NCBI GenBank assembly: GCA_033296885.1
Contig: MU864049.1
Location: 1-52,535 of the forward strand
DNA: 52,535 bases
Origin: Triangularia verruculosa
Taxonomy: Eukaryota > Ascomycota > Sordariomycetes > Sordariales > Podosporaceae
Direction: 5' to 3'
Shown: positions 39,265-52,173 of the stretch, in pieces
How the letters are laid out: each line of letters begins with the position of its first letter
How positions within the stretch are numbered: the first letter of the stretch is position 1
Position numbers and translations under genes: made by a program
The notes under the pieces: model-generated
The model's database searches: none
What the model was told of the DNA's origin: nothing
What the model saw: the letters and a program-made list of their open reading frames with translations, nothing else

Positions 39265-41747
39265 ATGCCCCAAACACCCGATAAACTCCAACCGCGTCTG
39301 GTCAACAGTAAAACCTCCCAACTGATGCGGTCGTTCACTCCGAAAGGCGACCCGCCAGGGTCCGCCAGGCGCCCGTCTACCAGCAGCACCGGCGCTCCAA
39401 ATTTCCGCGCCACCGTTGCGGGAGGCGCACCACGACCAACATTGTCATCCAGCTCTAGAGTAAGTTTACCGCGACGCGCCACGGAGAAGAAGCATGGCTG
39501 ACCAAGCTCAAGATTGCGGGCTTGCGCAACAGCACCTCATCGCAGCCATCATACAACCTCATGACGGGCGAGTCGAACCCCAATCCTCGAGCCAGCAGTA
39601 TGGCGCGCCCCAGCTCGAGACTTAGCGGGCAAGCGGGACCGTCACCAGCACGGGACAGCCGGGAAAGCAGCAAAGAAAACCGCGAGCCTCCCGAAAGCGA
39701 CGAGTATGACAAACAACGAAAGGTCATTGAAGATCTTAGGGCCGAGATGGGGACTCTCAAGTACCAAATCCGACAGACCGAGCAGGAGAAGGAACTGGCC
39801 CGTCTGGAAATGGAGAACGAAATGCGAGACACGAAACGACGAGCCGAAGACGATTTCAAAGCGAAGCAAGCTGCTGATGCCGAAAAGGGACGCGCCCAAC
39901 GACAGGTCGAGGCGCTACGGGCCGAGCTGGACGAGCTGAGGGCTGAACAGGAGCAACAAAAACGCGAGTTGGAAGCCAAGGCTAGAAGCGCGCTCGACGA
40001 GGCGAGGTTGCTCCAAGAACAGCTCGAGGATCTCAATGCGGAAAAGGACGAAGCTGCGCGCATGGCAGAGCGAGAGATTAATGACCTAAAGGCCAAGGTT
40101 GCGTCTTCGCAGCGGATCCAACACGAGCTGGAGGAGGAGAACCGGACCAAGGAGGATATCCTGGAGAAAGTTCAGGCAGCCTTGACCGAAAAGGACGAAA
40201 CTATTGGCGAACTTGAGGCTCAAGTGCTGATGCTCAAGGCGCAAACGGGTGACGCCGAGACCATTGCTGTTATCAGGAGAGAGCTGTCGGATCAGGTCAC
40301 ACACATAAGGGCGTTGGAGGCCAAGAACCGAGAGCAGATCGCCGAACTGAAGCACTTGCGCCAGGTACACAAGGCTGTCGAAGTGGTCGAGGAGGAGAAA
40401 CGGTCCTTGCAGCGCAAGCTGGAGTCTGCCGAGGCCATCGAGCAGCAGCTGGCCGAGGAGAGAACTCAGCGCCAGAGACTGGAAGACGAGAGACTAGCCT
40501 GGGCGGCATATCTTGAGAGTGAAGGCCAGGCTGAGTTTGACTCACCAGAAGACGTCGCCAGGGCTCTCGTCGCCGAACGGCTCAACTCGGCCGCTCTGCT
40601 GGAGAGGATAGGATCTCTCCAGCCCGAGGTTGCCGACCGCGACAACATCATCAAGTCGCTGGAAGACGAGAAGGCCAGTCTCCTCGAGCAAATAGAGAAA
40701 CTCAAAACCTCGGGCGGATCCAGCGCGGGCAACGATAAGGCTCGTGCCCGTCTGGACCGGCAACGCGCTCTGGCCGTCAAAGAAGTCGAGTACCTCCGCG
40801 CGCAGCTCAGGACGTTTGACATGGAGGACATCACCATGCAGCCGGAAACCGTCGACGAGCAAAAGGCCCAACGGATTCAAGAACTGGAGGATTTGGTTGA
40901 CCAATACAAGACAGAAGTCGCAACCCTCCACGCCGACCTCACGTCGCTTGAATCCGCCTCCACGAGCCCAGTCCAGCCCGTCATCGGCAGCAAACGTCCC
41001 CGATCAGACTCTGACGACGCGGAATCAGAGCACTTGGGTCAGCTCGCACGTAAGAACAGGAAACTCCAAGCCGAGCTGTCAGACCTGCAGCAAAATCTCC
41101 ATCTCCTGCAAAAAGAACACTCAGTTGCATTAGAGCAGCTCTCCAAAGCAAAGGAACGCGCCTCGACCCGGATCCTGTCACTGCGATCAAACCCCACGTC
41201 AGACTACGAAGCCATCAAAACCGCCACGCTGGCAGCGCTAAAGGCAGAGAACGCCGAGTTGGTAGCGCACACCCAGCGACAACCTACCCTCTTCGCAACA
41301 ATCCCCACCTCCCAACTCGCCGCCGCCCAAAGAGAAATCGCCGAGGCGAAAGCCGAGGTCGCATCCGCTCACAAGTCCTCCCGCCGTCTAAAAGAAGTAT
41401 GGGCAGCTAAATCGGCAGAGTTTAAAGAAGCGGTGTTTAGCACGCTAGGGTGGACAGTCAGTTTTATCCCGGGCGGAAAGATGCGGGTGGAGAGCGTGTA
41501 CTACCCCTCCAAGACGGACGAGCACGAGAATTCGATTGTGTTTGACGGGGAAAAGGGGACGATGAAGGTGGGAGGGGGGCCGAGGAGCGAGTTTGCGAGG
41601 AGGATTGGGGATAATATCAAGTTTTGGGTCCGGGAGAGGGGGTGCGTTCCCGGGTTTCTGGCGGCGCTGACGTTGGAGTTTTATGAGGAGAGGCATCAGG
41701 GGGGGATGATGGATGGTGATGACGGGACGGTGCCGGGGTCTTCTTAG
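39265..41747 (+). CDS. MAD1: Spindle assembly checkpoint protein Mad1 (about 809 aa)
   Basis: Two exons: 39265-39459 and about 39513-41747. The donor is GTAAGT; two in-phase acceptors exist (39506 and 39512), and I prefer the second because it leaves room after the GCTGAC branch site. The choice changes the protein by two residues. Mad1 recruits Mad2 to unattached kinetochores and nuclear pores. The N-terminus is Ser/Pro-rich; from about residue 110 there is near-continuous coiled coil to residue 690. KRPRSDSDD is a basic stretch near the Mad2-binding/NLS region. The C-terminal Mad1 domain is clear: the RRLKEVWAAKSAEFKEAV block with the conserved RLK motif, then LGWTVSFIPGGKMRVESVYY. Length is usual for filamentous ascomycetes. 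It shares a divergent promoter with TAM41. Confidence 0.92.
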
Positions 41748-42479
41748 GAAGGGGACGGACAGGGGGATAGGGAGTGGGTTGAGAGGTGGTGGGGGAGGTG
41801 TGTGGTTTGAGAACGTGGGGGAGTACCTTGATGACTGAAAACCATTGGGGGGAAAAAGAATAAATCAGGTGGGGAGTGAAGGGAGGGAAGGGTTTAATGA
41901 AATGATCATGTTTTTTGTGCTGGTATTGTGAGATAAATACAGTATTCGAAAGCAAAATAATGTCATACGAGAAAATAGCTTGACTTGGTCAGTGTTCAAG
42001 TAGCATACACCAACCATTTTTTCCATTTGTTCCATCTGCATGATCCAATGTTTTTAAGAGAAATATATGTTCATCTTGACTAAAGTGTACTGGCTACCAG
42101 GTATATATATATATCATATCATGCTCTCGTACTTGCGCCCTCCCAACTTTACTCCATGCCCTCTCAAGTTACAATTTTCATTCCACACAACACCAACAAA
42201 TCACTCAACACATAACAACAAGAAAAGCAAAAACAAAAGTGCCAGTGATGATGATCCAAGAATAAGAATAGTTAAAAGTGATATCAGTAAGAAAGAAAGA
42301 AAAAAGACAAGGAAATTATATAAAACGAGAGCAGGGTTTTCTTTTTCCCCCCCTTCCACACATCATCCCATCCCACTTAGGTTCCTCATCAAGCTACCCT
42401 CCCCACCCTTCAAAGTGATCATTCCACACATTCGTTCGTTTGTTCCCCTTTAAACACCTAACCGTCACACTTAATCAAC
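41748..42479. other. Convergent intergenic region (MAD1 / Syp1)
   Basis: Between two facing 3' ends. A/T-rich and purine-rich stretches, including a TATATATATA run near 42105, but no supported gene or terminator structure. Confidence 0.45.
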
Positions 42480-45331
42480 TCACTTCGACTCATATTTCCC
42501 TGCCACCATCTTCCTCACAACCGGCAGGTCAATCCACCTCCTCGTGTCCTTCGGGTTGGCCAAGCTACCCGCATCCGCAAATGGGTCCTCCTCGTCCAGC
42601 TCCTTCTCCTTGCCCTTGCTCTCCCCTAGCCTGGCCACCGAAATCCCGCTGCCTATCCCCGGCCCTTCCGATTCATTAGATGTGTACTCCCACCTGACCT
42701 CCACATGCCCTGGTTGTGGCTCGGCGTTTTGCTCGCCAATGACTCTGCAGATAATCTTGCCCCAGTCTTCCGTCAAGGTGACATCTCCAAGACGCCAGTA
42801 CACGAGGTGCTTGTCTTTGAGGTGAGTACCAGATGGCTTGGTCTGCACGCCGCTTGCCCTAGCGCCTTCGTACGTGGCGACAAAAGACAGATTGGAGAGT
42901 GTTACTGGGCGGGGCAAGTTCGAAGCCGGGTTGAGGCGGTATTGAAGGAGCAGACCAAGCTTGTCGCCCTGAGGCTTCCATACGGGGTGAATGATGATTG
43001 GGCATTGGGTGGCAAGCGCTGTGTCTGAATCGGAGTGGACGCGGTAAGTGAAGGCAGTCGTGGTGCTGGCCAGGTGCGAAACATCGATGGTAAACTCATC
43101 CGGCGATATCGTGTTGCCGACAAAGGTGCGGTTAGGACCGATGGATTCGAGCATCGGGAACTTGTTAAGTTTGATGGTTGCGTGCTCTGTCGACTGTTAG
43201 CAAGCTACCCAAGTCCATGGGCATTCAAGGACAACATACCTGGTTGAGCTGTGTTGAGGTCTGGGTTATACGACAGTGCAATCTCACCCGTAACCTTGAC
43301 AGTCTTGACCTCGCCGTCTTGGAACACAGCAGACACCGACTCAATCACGGATGAATTCAGGCCAGTCGCGTACTCTGACCCATGCATGTCTGGATGTCTC
43401 CGCCTAGCAAAACCGCCGTAAGATGATGCGCCACCAAACGATGTGCCTGACCGAATAGACTGAGTGTCAGATGCATGAGAGGCGTGGCTCCCCTCTGTAG
43501 AGAATGGTGGCGTAGGTCTCGCCAGAGCTGTGGCAGGCAGTGATGGTGATGGTGGGAACGTGCTTCCGGGAACCCCCTGTGTCGGGGCTGGCATGTAGAT
43601 CGTGTTTCGAACGTCCCGTCTGCCACGAACAGTACCTGTCTTCCTGGCCGGCGCGCCCATAGTTGTAAGAACATTGGCAACGTTGGACAAGGCTGCTTGC
43701 TTCGCATCCTGGTCTTCCTCGGCAATGGGCTCGTTCTGGATATTGAGCTTGAACATCTGATCACCGTCCTCGGCCGCTGCCTCCCTCTGGGCCTGGGAGA
43801 TGGGATCGTTCATGGCACCGGGAATGGTGAACCCTTCAGCATCCTTTGATGGCTCTTCATTCTGCTGTGATGGTGGTGGCCCTGGGGGAGGCGGCGCGTC
43901 AAAGATATCCTCGGCGGTTCCGTTAAGCAGACTGGACGACCTCACCGGGTGGCTGTCCTTGTTTCCATCTCCACCGGTGACCCCGTTCGTACCGTTCGGA
44001 CCCTCATGTGAATCCTTGGCATTCTCCTTCTCCTTCTCCGCAGTGGAGTCGCGATGATCCGCGGCACCCGGGCTCTTGGGGGTCTCGACAACTGACGATA
44101 ACCTATTCTGAGAGTCATTGTTCAGATTGTGAGATGAAGATCTCGGCGACAGGACATGACCGTGGCTGCTTCCGATGTTCCGAGAGAATGGGCCGAGTCC
44201 CTTCTGAGGAGAAATCTGGCCAAACCCTGCATGGACACTTTGTCTCCGTCGTCCCAGCATGGTACCAATCCGACTTCGCAACTTCGACTCCGAGGGTCCT
44301 TGGTGCTGGAAGGAATGCTCACTAGTAACATCGTCGTCGTGTCCGCCGTGAACGCTGGGTGGGGCTGCGGCAGTTGGGGTAGTAACATTAGACGCCCTCG
44401 TGTTGGTGGACTTCCTTTCAATCTTTGGTTTCCCGGCCGTGACCTTGTTGGCAAAGTTCTCGATCTCCTTGGCGGTGTTGACTTCGAGCATGATGTTCAG
44501 CACCTCCTCGGCAGCTGCTTGTGTTCGCGTCGCCTGGTCGACCTCGTGTGTCTCGAACTGCGTTAGAACATCGCGCAAATGGTTGATGCGCTGCTCGTCC
44601 AAAGCCTGAAGTGTCTCGAAGATGAACGGTGCCTGTGACTCCCATTGTTGGCTGGCAGCTTCTAATCTGGATGCCGCTTGGTCGACTTTTTGGGCATTAG
44701 CCTTGCCGCCCTTTTTGGACAGCTTCTCTGACTTTTCGGCGGCATCGTCCAGCTCTCTGGCCATGGTCTGGAGGTTCGCGCTAATGTTCTGAATGTTTTG
44801 CATCTCCTTCTTATTCTGGAAGGTTCGTAACGAGTGTTCGACATCTTTTTCGATGCGAGAAGCGAATAAGTGATGCGAGGCAGCAATGGCGTCGGTGGAC
44901 TGGAGGATCTTATCCCACGGTGCTTGGAAGATGCTGGCGCAACCTGATGTTAGTCGACAATGTCACTCAAGGGGGTAGAGGGCTACACCAACCCAAGCTC
45001 AGATGACGCGTTAGGCACCTTGAAGAGGAGCAGCTTTCGCAAGCCGGCGACGTATTGCTCCTCGACCCTTTTGCGTTCCTGTTCCTCTCTTTAGCTCGCG
45101 CTCCCTTCCCTCGGATCGCAATTCGTACCTGAAGCCAGTCTGCGATTTCAGTGTTGACTTTGGTGATGCGCTTGACTCGGTCGGACAATGTTTGTACAGC
45201 TTGGGTTGGTTGGAGGCTGGCCTGTACAAGCACACGTCAGTTAGCAGACAAGAAGGCGCAACGTTTCGGCGAATGTGGCTCACCAGCATAGCTGGGTACT
45301 CGGCCCGCGAGAGGTCGTCGGTGGCAGCCAT
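42480..45331 (-). CDS. SYP1: F-BAR / muniscin endocytic adaptor, Syp1 type (875 aa)
   Basis: Five exons: 45284-45331, 45129-45221, 44993-45078, 43240-44933 and 42480-43186; all introns are GT-AG with branch sites such as CTAAC and GCTAAC, and the frame closes. The F-BAR part starts at SLQPTQAVQTLSDRVKRITK and runs through ERKRVEEQYVAGLRKLLLFK and FQAPWDKILQSTDAIAASHH, forming a curved dimer that binds PI(4,5)P2 membranes early in clathrin-mediated endocytosis. A low-complexity Ser/Pro/Asn region with proline runs (PPPPGPPPSQQ) follows. The C-terminal third is the muniscin mu-homology domain, starting about LNTAQPG and including KHLVYWRLGDVTLTEDWGK. The protein length is close to the yeast protein's 870. 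A second in-frame ATG nine bases upstream (45340) is possible. Confidence 0.9.
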
Positions 45332-45998
45332 GGTCGGCAATGTGTTGGTACGAGTTGGTCGTTGAGGCGCAGATTGGCCAAAGTCAAAGGCCGAGAGCCA
45401 AGCGAGGAGGGGACAAACAGCGCTGGACTAGATCAAATCGACTCATGCCGGTGGTTAAGCAGTGGGTATCACAGGGCCGCCGAGCGGCAACAGAGAGCGT
45501 AAGAAGAATATGACAATATCGGAAATAAAGAGAAAAAGAATACAAAAAACAAAGGGGCGTAAAAGATGGAACGGCTCGTTGGTGGCAGCGTCTGAAATTG
45601 CTGTCGCGGGTTCGGCGTGGAACTTGGACGGTTGATGTCACGGGGATGAAGCTCGCATTTTCTGTGGGGAAGCTGCACAGCCGTCGTTGAATTGACAATG
45701 CCAGCCAGCCAATCACCGAGCTCCCTGCCTGCGACGCCAAGCACCGCCAGCCAGCCGCATCCCTTTGGGGAATCAATTCACTGCATCAGACTCGGTCCAC
45801 TATAGCCCACAGCGGATGCAGAAGGCACACGGAGTCACGGACAGAGCAGTTTGTCTCTCTGGAACCATCTTCCTTATACTCTGAGGGACCATCGTCAGAA
45901 TCATATAGTGTCCGCGGCCTTTTTGTTACCTAATTTCGTTGCTTACATATTCAGGGCGGCCCAAATTCAGGGGTTCAGCACACAGACAGCCTTTCCAG
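45332..45998. promoter_or_regulatory. Divergent intergenic region (Syp1 / CDK-like kinase)
   Basis: Head-to-head arrangement of 667 bases. No exon supported; nothing distinctive noticed besides TC/AG-rich leaders. Confidence 0.4.
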
Positions 45999-47335
45999 AT
46001 GACAGACTCCGCTGATTGGAGGACTGCACTTACAGCCTCGGAACGATATGACAACATTCAGAAGCTGTGAGCTCATACATTCATTTACTTTTATTATTCA
46101 AGGTGCTGATACAAGGTCATAATTGATAGAACGAAAGCTCTAGCTTCTTCAGGGGGCAGCGCTTTTAGCATAGAAAATGAAGCTTACAAGACAGCCACCA
46201 GCAGAGTATGTAGCCATCTGCATACATGCGCTCGTCTCATATTCTAACCATGTCTTAGGAAGAATATGATGCTGCTTGTACCCCGCCAGCTCCAACAGCA
46301 CCACCGCCCAAAGTTCAGCAACCATCATCTCCACCATACCCACCACCAGAAGAGCCTTCCAGCCCAGGCATCCGAATAGGCAGCTACACCAACTGCCACC
46401 ATATTGGCGAAGGCATCACCTCCGAAGTCTACCGCTCTTCCACCTACGCCCTCAAGGTCATCGTCGAGAGCAACATTGCCCCGCACAACCCGCGCCTCGA
46501 AGCCAAGCTTTTGTCCTCCTTCTCTCACGAAAACATCATCAACCTCATCGAAACCTTCTACGACCAATCCACCCGCTTTGTGCTCGTCTTCCCTTACATG
46601 CCTCTTACCCTCACTAGAGTGCTTGAACAACACACTTCCTCCAGTACCCAGTTAACATCCCCTGAAATCAACCACGTCTTCCTATCATTATTCTCAGCTT
46701 TAGATTACCTTCACAGCCAAGGCATCATCCACCGGGACATCAAGCCCTCCTCTCTCCTATTATCGTCTCCGCCATCACCCTCTTCTCCCCTCCCCAGTAT
46801 CAAACTCATGGATTTCGGCACAGCATGGTCACCGTCTTCATCATCACCAGAAGAACCAGCCGATGGCAAGATTCTAGACATCGGCACAAGCCAGTACCGA
46901 GCTCCAGAGGTGTTATTCGGCAACAAGGCATACACCACAGCGGTCGATATCTGGGCTGCGGGCGTGATGCTGGCAGAGTGTGTAAGGAAGCCGTGTCCTC
47001 AGCCGCTCTTTGAGAGCAGAGGTGTACACGAAGATGGGAATCAGCTTGGACTCATCTTGAGCATCTTCAAAACCATCGGTAGCCCGACAGAAGAGACCTG
47101 GCCCGAGGCACGTAGAGGTGGGAAAGAAGGGCTCAGGACGGTGCCGTGGGAGAGTTGGAGAGCATTTGATCAGAGAGGATGGGAGGATGTGCTGCCAGAG
47201 GTGGTGGAAGATAGGTGGAGGGAACTGGTGGGGAGGTGTGTGAGGTATCAGAGTGGGTGGAGGGTTGGGGCTGGGGAGGCAGTGGAGATTTTGAGAGCAT
47301 GGAAAAGAGGGGAAGAAGACGACGTTGAGTTGTGA
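45999..47335 (+). CDS. CDK-like protein kinase, Csk1-type (406 aa)
   Basis: Three exons: 45999-46066, 46130-46205 and 46259-47335, with introns of 63 and 53 bases (GTGAGC, GTATGT donors; TAG acceptors). The frame closes. A proline-rich segment (residues 57-84) precedes the kinase domain. Visible elements: G-loop IGEGITSEVYR (97-107), lysine K114 in YALKVI, HRDIKPSS with D208, MDFG with D233, and QYRAPEVLF. The sequence WAAGVMLAEC and GLILSIFKTIGSPTEETWPE are CMGC-type, as in CDKs and the CDK-activating kinase Csk1 of fission yeast. The residue after HRDxKx that is usually Asn (Mg-binding) is Ser at 213. The kinase probably acts in cell-cycle or transcription control; the exact substrate is unknown. 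Confidence 0.85.
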
Positions 47336-48111
47336 AGCGGTTCTCGAACAACGATAGCAATGGCCAGTGAGGAGAGAGCCATACCAAGCAAATGACAAAA
47401 CAATCAACCAAAGAATGACACAAGTCTCTCACGTTTATCGGGCCGGACCTCAGTCTGGCGCCGGCTTGGCGCTCCGACCGGTCCCCAAGAGCTGCAAGCA
47501 TTCGGACCCGTCCAAACGCGGCCTAGCGGGGGATCAGAGACCCAAAAGTCACGCGGGGAAGCAGGGAGCTGGGATCATGCTGTTCGCTAGTAAATGACAA
47601 CCGATCGATAAGAGCTTTCCCACCACGCGTGCTGCGCCGTGGGACGGCAGAACAATTGGAACATTCTCTATCCTCTCCAGCTGAGGTGGGGGTCACGGAG
47701 CGTATGCCCACACTCTCCTCTCCAACTCACCCCTCCGACCCCTTATTTCAACTGAACATATGTCGCAGTCTGGTGTGTGTGTGTGCAATCATCAAAGCTG
47801 CTGTTGGTGGCGCTCGATGTCGGTCTTAATTGGTTGGATGTCACTGATTCCAAGGAAGCCGAAGTGGGGCAGACTCCCACCCAGCTCCCGCCTGGGTCAC
47901 CGACCTTCTGATTGCCGGGATCGCCATCATTGGTCCATTCTTCCCCCCCATGCAACCTATCAACGGGACTCGCCCAAAGGACTGGGGCTGGCTGGCCATG
48001 GGCTGTGCCCCGGCTGGGAGAGAGACTCCTGCTGGTAGACTGCATGATCTTTTCTTTCTCTTCCTGCTTCCATCTCCGCTCAGTGTTTAGTTTCTCGTGT
48101 CCGGATTGATC
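47336..48111. other. Intergenic, no gene seen
   Basis: A 776-base stretch between the kinase and the Zn2Cys6 factor, partly GC-rich. It contains CGG/CCG triplets around 47450-47530 and a GT-rich run near 47770. No supported exon. Confidence 0.4.
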
Positions 48112-48132
48112 ATGACGAAGAGCACAAGATGA
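48112..48132 (+). promoter_or_regulatory. uORF overlapping the start of the Zn2Cys6 factor gene
   Basis: ATG ACG AAG AGC ACA AGA TGA encodes six residues. Its stop overlaps the main start: ATGA at 48129-48132 is the TGA stop of the uORF read in one frame and the ATG of the main gene in another. This layout allows reinitiation or leaky scanning and could limit translation of the regulator. Whether it is used is unknown. Confidence 0.5.
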
Positions 48133-50215
48133 AGAACAGACAGAAGTCGAGAACTGGTACGCAAGAAAGCTTCCCCTTAATCTGACGCGCGCTGCTAACA
48201 TCGGGCTATAGGTTGTCGAACTTGCAAAGTCAGGCGGGTACGCGGCCCACGATCTCTTTTATTTCTTGTCCCCCTGCCAGCGTCAGGATAGATCGTCGGC
48301 TTGAGGGGTGCCAGACCGAAAGCATATAGCTAACCAGCAATCATGTTATCTTCTATAGCTACGATGTGATGAGGCCAAACCCGCCTGTGAGAACTGTCTA
48401 AAGAAGGGCTTCCAGTGCCCCGGCTATCAGCAACGTCTACAGTGGTCAACCAAGCATGAAAGACCGACGGTGGTCAACCCGACAGGGCCTGACAACTTCA
48501 CCCAGCTGGTCACCGCCGCGTCGGCCTCCATCGTCAAGTCTGTCTCCCATGCCGCGAACCCCCCGTCTGGGAATGCCGCCAACGTTGTCCCGGCGACTCC
48601 CAGCACGGCTGTGAGCCGGGAATCATCCTCAGCACCACGGTCGGCTACGCTATCCGCCTCGCCGCCACCGAGTTCATTTACTCTGTCGCCACCGCCCCAG
48701 TCAGAGACTTCTTACACTGAGGATGCCACCAGCATAGATAACGGGACTCTTATTCCCGTTGCCCGGAAGAACGGTGCCTTAACGTCAGCAAGTCGTCAGC
48801 CTCAGGAACCAATGCTGTACCAGCAGGTGGTAGACATCCCCACCTTTTTGATAGAGCACTGGTTCAAATCTGTCTGCTGTTCCTGGTCGGCCTTTGACTC
48901 CCAAGCCAACCCCTACCGCAGACTAACATCCACCCTCTGGAACACATCAACACCAGTCTTTTACGCTCTCCAGGCCATCTCAGCAGCCTCCCTCGTCGAG
49001 CGTCTCCCCCATGTCATCAAAGACACCGCTCGCGCTGCCCCACGAAAGGCCGCGGAGGCCATCCACAAAGAACTCGTCGCCTTCTCCACCGGCCATCGCC
49101 CCCGCTTCCCCGTTGAGCTGCTACTATCCCTATTCTGCATGAGCTCCTCCATGTGCTGGATGGAGTCCCGCCAGCTAGGTCAGCAATATGTCCGCCAAGC
49201 CCACAACGTTCTCAAGACCCTCGACGGCCAGACCCTCGACCCCGAATCCCAGAAACTCCTCGACTTCTTCAAGGGCTGCCTCTTGTACGAAGAAGCACTT
49301 CGAAGCGTGGTTTCAGAAGAGGAAATCGACTTCACCAATATGCTCAGCTGGTCAGAGCCTGCAGACCAGGGCCCTTCAGTATCGGCCACACCGCACGCAT
49401 GGACAGGTGTATCTGCCGATGTCTTTCGACTCTTCGGCAAGGCTGTGGCCCTGTGCAGGCGATCGCGGACACGATGGCGGCACAATGACGGGACCAGCTA
49501 CCGTATTCTTCAAGGGGCGATGAGGGATATCCAGGAAGCTACGCTAGTGGAGGAGTCACTGCTATCGATCGATATATCTCCCGTCGAAACCAACCTCACC
49601 CCCGACACAGCCTCGAATGTCTCAACTGATCTCTACAACGCGACACAAGCCTATCGACTGTCATCTCTTCTCCAGCTGTACGTGACGTTCCCCGACTTGG
49701 TAGCCAAACGAATGCCGGATTTGACAGATCAGGATGGCTCGGCGGTCTGGAACACATGGGTATCCCCCTTGGCGCTCCACGTGACAGAGGTGCTCAGGGC
49801 CTTGCCGGTAGGAAGCATGCGATGTATCCAGCCCTTGCTTTGTCTCTGCGCGGGGAGCGGGTTACGATTTGACAAAAAGGTCCCGCTTGGCCGTGGACAC
49901 GAGAGTTTTCTTCTCAGCGCCGAGTCTACCACATCAACGCCTTCTTCAGCATCTGGCATGGTCAGTGAGCGGGAGTTTCCTTTCGCCACCGTGCCAGAGA
50001 TTTCCGAGAACGCAATCAAGACCTCGCAAGCTCGCTCGTTCATCATGGCACGGCTCGACCAGCTCGAAAATAGCCTGCCACCGAAGCCAATAGGCGTTGC
50101 CAAGCTGCTACTTCGAGCAGTCTGGACTGCCTACGACGAGGAGATCGGTCTGACACGTCGGACACATTGGCTCGATGTCATGAGCCAGCCGGGACTTCAC
50201 TCTCTATTTGGATGA
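48129..50215 (+). CDS. Zn(II)2Cys6 transcription factor with Fungal_trans_2-type region (636 aa)
   Basis: Three exons: 48129-48156, 48212-48237 and 48359-50215. Introns of 55 and 121 bases both lie within the zinc-cluster coding sequence, a common place. The cluster is C11-x2-C14-x6-C21-x6-C28-x2-C31-x6-C38 in GCRTCKVRRLRCDEAKPACE, with a GYQQRLQW linker. A Ser/Pro-rich region follows. The middle portion, beginning IPTFLIEHWFKSVCCSWSAF, matches the regulatory domain of the Fungal_trans_2 family. The upstream uORF ends over its start codon. Target pathway unknown. The ammonium transporter beyond it is convergent, so no shared promoter is implied. Confidence 0.88.
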
Positions 50216-50324
50216 GAGTCATGAATACTACAGGCCATCTTTTACCACAACAAGCCTGGTGCCTTTTGGAACCATCATTTACACCACGGGCAAAGCCCCA
50301 TACCATACGTCAATAACCTCCTAC

Positions 50325-51985
50325 CTAGTCAAGGGCAACATTCCCCTTATTAGTCGGTGTATAATCCTCCTCATCAGGGTGCAACAAAATCCCCAGAGAC
50401 TCCTCCGTCTCATAAAAGTCAAGCCCCTCATGAATATGCCTATCGTATGTCAGCTTTCTCACTCCCCACTTACCGCTCCTTCCCATCGAAAGAAAACTTA
50501 CCTATCAACCGCCAGCACCCCCAACCCAGGAATACAATCAATCCCCGCAACAATCACCCAGCTTCCCCCAAAGCTCCAACAAAACCCAACCACCACCTCC
50601 ACAACCTGCACCCACAACTGCCTCACATTCCCATCAAACACCACTCCCCCCGCCACGTCCAACCCCCCATACGCCGCCACTTCCCGTCTGGCAAACAACC
50701 CCGTCATGATCGTCGCCGCCACCCCCCCGACACAATGAGTAGCAAACGTATCCCCATTGTCCACCCACCTCCACCTATGCGCAGCCTTCGTGAACTTGAT
50801 CCTCAACGCCTGCCGACAAACCACCGCGCCGAAGACACCAAAGAAGAAGGCCGTCGGCATGTCTATGAACCCCGCGGAAGGCGTGATCATGACCAGGCCG
50901 GCGATCGCGCCCATGAAGGTCGCATCAAGGGACCATTTGCCCGACTCGAGAAAGGCCATGACGCTCCAGGTCAGGCCGCCGGACGCGGCGCAGAGGTTGG
51001 TCACGCAGAGCGCCATGACGGACTGGAAGTTCAGCGCCAAGGCGGTGCCGGCGTCGAAGGCAAGCCAGGAGCCCCAGATGATGATCATGGAGAGTAGCTG
51101 AAAAAAAGAATTCCCCGGGCGGTGCAGGCGGATGTGGGTGGGTGTGCGGACGGCGGATTTCCTGGAGCGGAAGACCGGGTACGAGAGGTAGATGCTGATA
51201 GCGGCGGCCGTAGCCCCAGAGCAGACATGAACCGGTGTCCCTGGAAGGGTGTTAACAATCCCATCCACAATTATACAAGGTAGAATATAAATAAGATGGC
51301 ATACCTCCCGCAAAATCCAACACCCCAATCCCCTCCCCCAACCACCCCCCTCCCCAAACCATGTGCGCCAACGGGCAGTAAACAAACGTCGACCAAAGCG
51401 CAATAAACACCGCGCAAGCCTTGATCGTCCCCCTTTCCGCAAACCCTGTGACACCCACCATCAGCTATCACACCGCTTTCAACTCCCAAAACAAAAGCTA
51501 GGTAATCGTAAAGGAAGAACTCACCCCCAATCGCAATCGCGCAAACAGTAGCCTCAAACACCAACTGGAACTCACTAAACAACACCGCCGGGATCGTCCC
51601 CACCGGCTCGCTCAACACCCCCCGATGGAACAGGTGCCTCGTCCATGACCCAAAGAACCACCCCCCTCCCTCCCCGTACGCAAGACTGTACCCCAGTACA
51701 AACCACTGAATTGAACAGACCGCAATCACCAACACCGCCGGGAGGGCAGCGTGCAGGCTATTCCGGCGCCAGGTGTAACCCCCGTAGGCTATCCCCACCT
51801 GTTCAGGGTGTTAATAGGGGATTTTAAACGGGGGTAAGGGAGGGTTAGGGTCTGTGATATTGTCAAGCGACGGTGAAGAGACATACAGTCGGGACAATCG
51901 TCCAGCAAATAACCGTGCAGACCAGGATAAACAGCGTGTCCGTCTTGTCGCAGTCTTCCCAGGCGGCGAGGACCGAGGACGCCAT
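50325..51985 (-). CDS. Amt/Mep ammonium transporter (455 aa)
   Basis: Five exons: 51887-51985, 51525-51798, 51305-51445, 50502-51240 and 50325-50439; all junctions are GT-AG and the frame closes. Amt/Mep proteins move ammonium across the plasma membrane as trimers. The twin-histidine pair of the pore is visible: H176 in DFAGGTPVHVCSG and H340 in FATHCVGG. Conserved blocks include ASGGLTWSVMAF and FMGAIAGLVMITPSAGFIDM. The C-terminal tail is short and acidic (FYETEESLGILLHPDEEDY), the part usually involved in gating between subunits. The start at 51985 gives MASSVLAAWEDCDKTDTLF, an N-terminus outside the first helix, as usual. Paired GATA-type motifs lie upstream. Confidence 0.92.
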
Positions 51986-52173
51986 GGTTGCTGCTGCTGC
52001 TCCTCCTCAGCTTTCCCTCAGTCTCCGATCAAGGGGTTGAAACCGGGCGTCAATAGCTTGTGTGTGTGCAGTGCTTCGATGGAATAGGTGTCGAGTGGCT
52101 TCCTCCAGACTCCGCTCTTGAATATGTAAAAACACACAAAATGTGATCAAGAGAGTGTGTCATTGACCCAAAC

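Noticed and set aside
39455..40150. Minus-strand open frame of 231 codons over MAD1
   Set aside because: It mirrors the coiled-coil codons of MAD1 and is Ser/Ala/Leu-rich without a family.
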